39,720 nucleotides of DNA, from contig JAFLUT010000010.1 of assembly GCA_022508665.1 (NCBI GenBank), forward strand, positions 1-39,720, in the 5' to 3' direction. Made by a program: the position numbers and the translations under genes. This document shows positions 34,650 to 39,720 of the stretch, piece by piece. Origin of the DNA: Prevotellaceae bacterium (lineage in GTDB: Bacteria; Bacteroidota; Bacteroidia; Bacteroidales; Bacteroidaceae). The notes beneath the pieces were generated by a model, which did no database searches, was not told where the DNA came from, and saw only the letters and a list, made by a program, of their open reading frames with translations. The first letter of the stretch is position 1; every line of letters starts with the position of its first letter.

Positions 34650-35537
34650 TTATCCGATGCCGTGTGCAGTCACGTTGCGGTCAATCTTTGCGATAGTCCC
34701 CTGAAGCACCTTGCCTGGGCCGCACTCAGTGAAGTCTGTTGCACCAGCAGCAATCATCGCTTGCACTTCGTATGTCCATTTCACTGGGGCTGTGAGTTGC
34801 GCGATGAGGTTCTGCTTGATTTCCTCTGGGTCAGTATGTGCCTGTGCATCAACATTCTGATATACTGGGCATTTGGGAGTTGAGAATGTAGTTGCCTCAA
34901 TCGCTGCCTGCAACTCATCTTTTGCTGGCTGCATGAGAGGAGAGTGGAACGCACCACCTACAGGAAGTGGAAGTGCGCGCTTCGCACCTGCCGCTTTGAG
35001 GGCTTCGCATGCCTCGTTAACAGCCTCGATGTTACCAGAAATAACCAACTGACCAGGGTTGTTGTAGTTGGCAGCCACAACGATGTGTCCGGGCTTTGAG
35101 ATAGAAGCACAAACCTCCTCTACCTTCGCATCATCAAGACCTATGATAGCAGCCATTGTTGATGGTTCTGCCTCGCAAGCCTTCTGCATTGCCATTGCAC
35201 GCTGTGACACGAGTTTCAGTCCGTCCTCGAAAGAAACGGCTCCTGCTGCAACGAGTGCAGAAAACTCGCCGAGCGAGTGACCGCCCACCATGTCTGCATC
35301 GAATGCATCGCCAAGACAGATGGCAGAGATAACTGAATGAAGGAACACGGCTGGCTGAGTCACCTTTGTCTGCTTGAGTTCTTCGGCTGTGCCTTCAAAC
35401 ATGATTTTAGTGATGTCGAAGCCGAGGATTTCATTTGCCTTGTCAAAAAGTTCTTTTGCCTTTGGATTTGAATCGTAGAGGTCTTTGCCCATTCCTGTGA
35501 ACTGGGCTCCCTGACCGGGGAAAACAAATGCTTTCAT
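34650..35537 (-). CDS. fabD: malonyl-CoA:ACP transacylase
   Basis: Transfers malonyl from CoA to acyl carrier protein for fatty-acid synthesis. Starts at the ATG at 35537 (MKAFVFPGQGAQ), not at the longer frame beginning at 35579, which reads through the terminator of the gene before. At 295 residues it has normal length. Active-site Ser88 lies in GGHSLGEFSAL and the partner His198 in GGAFHSPLMQPA. FPGQGAQ is the usual N-terminal signature. No fab partners are next to it. A promoter is not evident in the short upstream gap, so read-through from rplT is possible. Confidence 0.95.
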   Translation of the reverse strand: MKAFVFPGQGAQFTGMGKDLYDSNPKAKELFDKANEILGFDITKIMFEGTAEELKQTKVTQPAVFLHSVISAICLGDAFDADMVGGHSLGEFSALVAAGAVSFEDGLKLVSQRAMAMQKACEAEPSTMAAIIGLDDAKVEEVCASISKPGHIVVAANYNNPGQLVISGNIEAVNEACEALKAAGAKRALPLPVGGAFHSPLMQPAKDELQAAIEATTFSTPKCPVYQNVDAQAHTDPEEIKQNLIAQLTAPVKWTYEVQAMIAAGATDFTECGPGKVLQGTIAKIDRNVTAHGIG

Positions 35538-35560
35538 ATAATTTTCTTTGTTATTTAATA

Positions 35561-35595
35561 AAAAAGCACCTTTCTGCATGAGAAAGATGCTTTTT
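35561..35595 (-). terminator. terminator of the thrS-infC-rpmI-rplT operon
   Basis: Arms AAAAAGCACCTTTCT (35561-35575) and AGAAAGATGCTTTTT (35581-35595) pair with one mismatch around GCATG. On the minus strand a T-rich tail follows. It lies 62 bases after the rplT stop codon and 24 bases before fabD. Confidence 0.85.
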
Positions 35596-35657
35596 CTATT
35601 TATAATGTTGATTACTTGACCTTCTCAACGGTTAGCCTTTCGGCTTCTGCGTTGTGT

Positions 35658-36002
35658 TTACTTTACCTTTGCAACGATTGCCTTGAATGCTTCTGCGTTG
35701 TGAACGGCTAAGTAAGCCAGTGTCTTGCGGTTGAGGTCGATGCCAGCCTTGTGGAGAGCGCCGATGAACTGAGAGTAAGAGATTCCCTCTGCACGAGCGG
35801 CTGCGTTGATACGCTGAATCCACAGAGCACGGAACTCACGCTTCTTGCGACGACGGTCTGCAAATGCGTATGTGAGACCTTTCTCATAGGCGTTTTTAGC
35901 AACGGTCCAAACGTTCTTGCGAGCGCCGAACTGACCTTTTACACGCTTCAATATCTTCTTGCGACGAGCGCGTGATGCAACATGATTTACTGATCTTGGC
36001 AT
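35658..36002 (-). CDS. rplT: 50S ribosomal protein L20
   Basis: A 114-residue basic protein that binds 23S rRNA early in 50S assembly. The sequence [20 protein letters not shown], then [20 protein letters not shown] and [15 protein letters not shown] are hallmark L20 segments. It is the last gene of the conserved infC-rpmI-rplT cluster, 104 bases after rpmI. In many bacteria L20 represses its own operon by binding the leader; no obvious rRNA-mimicking fold was found in the gaps here, but I could not search for one properly. Confidence 0.97.
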   Translation of the reverse strand: MPRSVNHVASRARRKKILKRVKGQFGARKNVWTVAKNAYEKGLTYAFADRRRKKREFRALWIQRINAAARAEGISYSQFIGALHKAGIDLNRKTLAYLAVHNAEAFKAIVAKVK

Positions 36003-36106
36003 AATTTTGTTTCTTTTTTGACTGTTAGCGACGTGTCTTTACGTTCTTTGATTTGTGGGCTAACAAGTCGGTTAAACTTTAAGTTAAATTCTTACTGATT
36101 GGTTGA

Positions 36107-36304
36107 TTAGCGAAGACAAAGTTGCTCAAGCACTGCCTTACGGTTTGCCTTTACGACAATTGTACTGTGGTCGAGATTTCTCTTCTGCTTCTTAGTCTTC
36201 TTAGTCAGGATGTGACTGTGGAAAGCGTGCTGACGCTTAATCTTTCCAGAACCAGTAAGCACGAAACGCTTTTTAGCGGCTGATTTGGTTTTAACTTTTG
36301 GCAT
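36107..36304 (-). CDS. rpmI: 50S ribosomal protein L35
   Basis: A 65-residue, very basic ribosomal protein. [41 protein letters not shown] (read in two parts) and the C-terminal ending QLCLR are typical of L35. It lies between infC (75 bases upstream) and rplT, as in most bacteria. Start ATG at 36304 is unambiguous. Confidence 0.96.
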   Translation of the reverse strand: MPKVKTKSAAKKRFVLTGSGKIKRQHAFHSHILTKKTKKQKRNLDHSTIVVKANRKAVLEQLCLR

Positions 36305-36379
36305 TTTTTTGTTGTTTTTAATTATTTATAATGTGTGGCAACGCATATACCATGGCGTTACGCACTCTCTTTCTTTTTG

Positions 36380-37081
36380 TTACTCGTCTACGACATCCTC
36401 TTGCTCCGCAGATTTAGCGGCGAGTTTATCAGCAAGTCCTGCAAATGGGCTGTTAGGGTTTGGTCCTGCCATTTCAGCCTTTATCCTTGCCTCTGCTTCC
36501 GCCTTTGCTGCCGCAGCCTCGTTGTCACGCTTCTGCTGACTCTTCTTTGGTGCGCCTGCTTTTTTCGGAGCGAGAGTGATAAACATCTTTTTGCCTTCGA
36601 GCGATGGCATGCTCTCTACCTTTGCAAGTTCTTCGAGGTCGTTGGCAAGACGGAGGAGGAGAACCTCTCCCTGTTCTTTGAAGACGATGGAACGGCCTTT
36701 GAAGAATACATGCGCTCTGACCTTATTGCCTTCGGTGAGGAACTCTTTGGCATGCTTGAGTTTGAAAGCATAGTCTGCTTCGCCTGTCTGAGGTCCGAAG
36801 CGTATTTCCTTCACTTCCACCTTCACCTGCTTTGCCTTCAGTTCCTTGCTTTTCTTCTTCTGCTGATAGAGGAACTTGGAGTAGTCAATAAGGCGACATA
36901 CCGGAGGTTGGGCGTTTGGAGAAATTTCTACGAGGTCAACTCCTTTTTCTTCTGCAAGCCGAAGAGCCTCGCTGGTTGGCATTACGACTGATTCTATGCC
37001 GTCGCCTACTATTCTCACTTCGTGAACACGAATTTGCTCGTTAATTCTGTTCTGTTGTTTCTTTTTGTTATCAACTTTCAT
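36380..37081 (-). CDS. infC: translation initiation factor IF-3
   Basis: IF-3 binds the 30S subunit and checks start-codon pairing. The N domain ([17 protein letters not shown] to [15 protein letters not shown]), linker and C domain ([49 protein letters not shown]) are complete. The start is ATG, not the rare AUU of E. coli. At 233 residues it is longer than usual because of a Lys/Ala/Glu-rich C-terminal tail (about 185-233, including [15 protein letters not shown]) of unknown role, seen in other Bacteroidetes. Lies 59 bases after thrS; an internal promoter box overlaps the thrS stop. Confidence 0.96.
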   Translation of the reverse strand: MKVDNKKKQQNRINEQIRVHEVRIVGDGIESVVMPTSEALRLAEEKGVDLVEISPNAQPPVCRLIDYSKFLYQQKKKSKELKAKQVKVEVKEIRFGPQTGEADYAFKLKHAKEFLTEGNKVRAHVFFKGRSIVFKEQGEVLLLRLANDLEELAKVESMPSLEGKKMFITLAPKKAGAPKKSQQKRDNEAAAAKAEAEARIKAEMAGPNPNSPFAGLADKLAAKSAEQEDVVDE

Positions 37082-37135
37082 TAAAGCCTTGTTATTCCTT
37101 CGATATGTTTTGTTAAGTTTTTATAAAAATCGTTG

Positions 37136-37143
37136 CAAAGTTA
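37136..37143 (-). promoter_or_regulatory. internal -7 box before infC
   Basis: TAACTTTG on the minus strand overlaps the thrS stop codon (TAA) and lies 55 bases before infC. It could give infC-rpmI-rplT expression separate from thrS. No clear -33 TTTG. Confidence 0.5.
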
Positions 37144-39084
37144 GAAATTTTCCGTCATTTGGCGAACTTCTTCTTGAATTTTCTTTGCAAAATCGTCTAT
37201 TTTCATCGTTTCTTGCTGCTGAGTGCCTTGTTTTCTCACGTTCACAGTGCCATCAGCCGCCTCTTTTTCGCCAACGACAAGCATGTATGGTATGTGCTTG
37301 ATTTCGTTGTCGCGTATCTTTTTGCCGATTTTCTCGTTGCGGTCATCAACAATAGTACGCACATCCTGCTGGTTGAGCATTTCGGCAACCTTGTGAGCAT
37401 AGTCGTTGTGCTTCTCCGATATTGGCAACACGACAACTTGGTCAGGAGTGAGCCATAGTGGGAAGTGTCCAGCAGTATGTTCAATGAGGACTGCTATAAA
37501 GCGTTCCATAGAGCCGAATGGTGCACGGTGAATCATCACAGGGCGATGCTTCTGATTGTCCGCACCCGTATATTCCAGCTGGAAACGTTCTGGCAGATTG
37601 TAGTCCACCTGAATTGTACCGAGTTGCCAACGGCGACCGAGGGCATCCTTTATCATAAAGTCGAGTTTAGGCCCATAGAATGCAGCCTCACCCAACTCTG
37701 TGCGAGTAGGAAGTCCTTTCTCTGCGCATGCCTCGATGATAGCATTCTGTGCCTCTTCCCACACCTCGTCCGAACCGATGTATTTCTCCTTGTCCTCTGG
37801 GTCACGGAGAGAAATCTGTGCCTCAAAGTCCTTGAAGTCCAGTGCCTTGAAGATGATATTGATAATGTCCATCACACGAAGGAACTCATCTTTCACTTGG
37901 TCGGGACGGCAGAAGATGTGTGCATCGTCCTGTGTGAAAGAACGTACTCGTGTGAGACCATGAAGTTCTCCCGACTGCTCATAGCGATACACCGTGCCGA
38001 ACTCCGCACAACGGAAAGGCAGGTCTTTGTATGAGCGTGGCTGCCATGCGAAGATTTCGCAGTGGTGAGGGCAGTTCATAGGCTTGAGCAGATACTCCTC
38101 GCCCTCCTCAGGCGTGTGAATTGGCTGGAAAGAGTCCTTGCCATAGTGTGCATAGTGTCCCGAAGTGACATAAAGGTTCTTTCCTCCGATGTGCGGAGTG
38201 ATAACCTCCTGATAGCCATAACGCTTCTGTATCTTACGCAAGAAGTCTTGCAAACGCAGACGAACAGCCGTACCCTTTGGCAACCACATTGGCAACCCCT
38301 TGCCAACACGCTCCGAGAACATGAAAAGTTCCATTTCCTTGCCAATCTTGCGATGGTCACGTTTCTTAGCCTCTTCAAGTGCCAAAAGATATTCGTCAAG
38401 CATCTTCTTCTTTGGGAAAGAGATGCCATAGATGCGAGTCATCATCGGACGTTTCTCATCGCCACGCCAGTAAGCAGCCGCAAGCGAGAGGAGTTTGAAC
38501 GACTTGATTGGTGCAGTCGTCATGAGGTGCGGACCTTTACACAGGTCGATGTAGTTACCCTGCGTGTAAGTCGTGATTTTTCCGTCCTCCAACTCAGCAA
38601 TCAACTCATTCTTATATGTCTGTCCCTTAGATGCGAACAGTTCCATTACCTCCTGCTTCGATATTTCCTTGCGGACAAGTGCCTCCTTCTTCTGCTGCAA
38701 CTCCTGCATCTTCTTCTCAATCTTCGGAAAGTCCGCATCGCTGAGTTTCACGCCCTCTGGTGGCATCACGTCATAGTAGAAACCATTTTCAATAGCAGGA
38801 CCAATGCCGAACTGAGTGCCGGGATAAAGTTCTTCAATCGCCTCAGCCATAAGGTGAGCCGAAGTGTGCCAGAAAGCATGCTTGCCCTCCGCATCATCAA
38901 ACTTATACAGAGCAATAGTCGCATCCTCATTTATAGGGCGGTTCAACTCTGTCGTCTCGCCATTCACGCCACATGCTATCACATCTTGTGCCAATCGCTG
39001 GCTGATGCTCTCCGCTATCTGAAGACCAGTAACGCCAGCCTCATACTCGCGTACCGAATTGTCAGGAAAAGTAATCTTTATCAT
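37141..39084 (-). CDS. thrS: threonyl-tRNA synthetase
   Basis: Class II synthetase that charges tRNA-Thr, 647 residues. Domain order: TGS (about 1-63, [20 protein letters not shown]), SAD editing domain with [16 protein letters not shown], catalytic core with [10 protein letters not shown] (zinc-binding Cys) and [25 protein letters not shown], then the anticodon-binding domain near the C-terminus ([25 protein letters not shown]). Complete. It heads the conserved translation cluster. The upstream leader is about 80 bases, too short for a T-box, which Bacteroidetes lack in any case. Confidence 0.97.
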   Translation of the reverse strand: MIKITFPDNSVREYEAGVTGLQIAESISQRLAQDVIACGVNGETTELNRPINEDATIALYKFDDAEGKHAFWHTSAHLMAEAIEELYPGTQFGIGPAIENGFYYDVMPPEGVKLSDADFPKIEKKMQELQQKKEALVRKEISKQEVMELFASKGQTYKNELIAELEDGKITTYTQGNYIDLCKGPHLMTTAPIKSFKLLSLAAAYWRGDEKRPMMTRIYGISFPKKKMLDEYLLALEEAKKRDHRKIGKEMELFMFSERVGKGLPMWLPKGTAVRLRLQDFLRKIQKRYGYQEVITPHIGGKNLYVTSGHYAHYGKDSFQPIHTPEEGEEYLLKPMNCPHHCEIFAWQPRSYKDLPFRCAEFGTVYRYEQSGELHGLTRVRSFTQDDAHIFCRPDQVKDEFLRVMDIINIIFKALDFKDFEAQISLRDPEDKEKYIGSDEVWEEAQNAIIEACAEKGLPTRTELGEAAFYGPKLDFMIKDALGRRWQLGTIQVDYNLPERFQLEYTGADNQKHRPVMIHRAPFGSMERFIAVLIEHTAGHFPLWLTPDQVVVLPISEKHNDYAHKVAEMLNQQDVRTIVDDRNEKIGKKIRDNEIKHIPYMLVVGEKEAADGTVNVRKQGTQQQETMKIDDFAKKIQEEVRQMTENF

Positions 39085-39172
39085 TGTTCTATTGTCTTTT
39101 TATTCTCTATATTATATAATGTGTTCCTGTTCATCACCACCGCGCCAACAGCACACACCACGAAACATCATG

Positions 39173-39180
39173 CAAAGTTA
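39173..39180 (-). promoter_or_regulatory. thrS promoter -7 box
   Basis: TAACTTTG on the minus strand, 88 bases upstream of the thrS ATG, fits the -7 consensus; upstream is T-rich without a clean TTTG. From 39181 to 39440 no gene is seen. Confidence 0.65.
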
Positions 39181-39449
39181 ACACATAAAATCTTTTTACC
39201 GAAAAACTTTGCAAAAAATCTTTCTCAAACAGCATTTTTCACTTGTGATTTACGTCATTCCTATCCAGTAGCCAAGGTCTATATTCTACTGCGGTTACAC
39301 TAAATGGTATAATTAGAGGTTTCGGTGGAACAAAATATAGTAGATTTACATTTTTTCAACCTTGTTTTTGTAGTCAGGATTGGGCAAACGAATATAGGAT
39401 GATAGCAACGAGGGTAATGTACTCCAACCGATGGTCACTATATTCAAAT

Positions 39450-39475
39450 AGGGGAGCGAAGACTCCCCTTTATTG
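39450..39475 (+). terminator. orphan terminator-like hairpin
   Basis: AGGGGAG (39450-39456) and CTCCCCT (39463-39469) form a 7-bp GC-rich stem with loop CGAAGA, followed by TTATTGTATTT. No plus-strand gene precedes it, so it could end a small RNA arising at about 39300-39400 or a minus-strand gene beyond the window. No good promoter box was found for either. Confidence 0.5.
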
Positions 39476-39582
39476 TATTTCCTATAATTTTGTGCTTGAT
39501 GTTATGTTATTGTCTAAATTCAATGACTGCTAATTTTTATTATAATTAAAATTGGGTCAACATCTATATTATTGCCTAAAAT

Positions 39583-39720
39583 TTAGAGAAAAAGGTAGTT
39601 GCAATTGAGGGGAAAAGTTGGTTGCGGCTGGCAGTGAAATGCGGGGGCGGCTGGAGGAACTAGCGGGCAACCGCCGGCATAGATAATCTGCATTGGCTGA
39701 CTATTATAATTTGTCACGGC
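39583..39720 (-). other. open frame at window edge, doubtful coding
   Basis: From the window edge a minus-strand frame stays open for 45 codons to TAA at 39583 (product includes MQIIYAGGCPLVPPAAP). The DNA here is richer in G and C than the flanking spacer. It might be the end of a gene lying outside the window or just non-coding; the short sequence does not tell. 39476-39582 shows nothing. Confidence 0.2.

Noticed and set aside
38062..39303. A 413-codon plus-strand open frame opposite thrS
   Set aside because: It is fully antisense to a certain thrS gene, has low-complexity Leu/His-rich product and no promoter or family signature; codon bias of thrS explains it.

Overview
The window looks like a chromosomal segment of a Bacteroidales bacterium, most likely Prevotella or a close relative. 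Three things point there. Many upstream regions carry the Bacteroidetes -7 box TAnnTTTG, sometimes with TTTG 19-21 bases further up. Shine-Dalgarno sequences are absent. The gene families include DUF6078, golvesin-type 'xanthan lyase', S41 lipoproteins and the bifunctional HisB. No rRNA, tRNA, CRISPR array, transposase or integrase was found.

Layout. 1-1300: an AT-rich 21-bp repeat, an M15-type peptidase and a Fur-family repressor. 1331-9803 (minus): YgiQ radical SAM protein, a secreted amidase-like protein with a golvesin-type insert, a ClpB lacking its N domain, and an S41-like lipoprotein without its catalytic Ser and Lys. 9883-14628: an AT-rich accessory island with a Fic protein behind a perfect palindromic operator and, convergent to it, a three-gene minus-strand operon coding a MotA/ExbB-like protein with a very long cytoplasmic tail, a MotB/OmpA-like protein and an HNH nuclease. 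This is the architecture of a type II-like Zorya anti-phage system. 14629-15458: a DUF6078 gene followed by two unrelated tandem repeats. 15459-18705: a three-gene envelope operon (LEA-like lipoprotein, DUF2807 lipoprotein, thioredoxin-like protein). 18855-20539: a transcription unit with a large folded 5' leader and two small lipoproteins.

20621-27213 (minus): recR, a small membrane protein, a family 2 glycosyltransferase and hisG-hisD-hisC-hisB, tightly packed behind one good promoter and ending in a strong bidirectional terminator. 27328-28314 (minus): a YtxH / holin-like / small protein membrane operon. 28513-28992: a SPOR-domain lipoprotein. 29199-29283: a second copy of the 21-bp repeat array seen at the window start, beside a HEAT-repeat DNA-alkylation-repair-like gene. 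30311-32565: cysK-metY for sulfide assimilation. 32904-35537: a cytoplasmic GH13 amylase and fabD. 35658-39084: thrS-infC-rpmI-rplT, the conserved translation operon. 39085-39720 is non-coding apart from a terminator-like hairpin and a doubtful reading frame at the window edge.

Most genes are core metabolism or envelope housekeeping. The parts that most deserve attention are the Zorya-like operon with its possible leader peptide, the fic operator, the folded RNA leader at 18929-19049, the dead S41 homologue, the unusual ClpB and the family of short tandem repeats.
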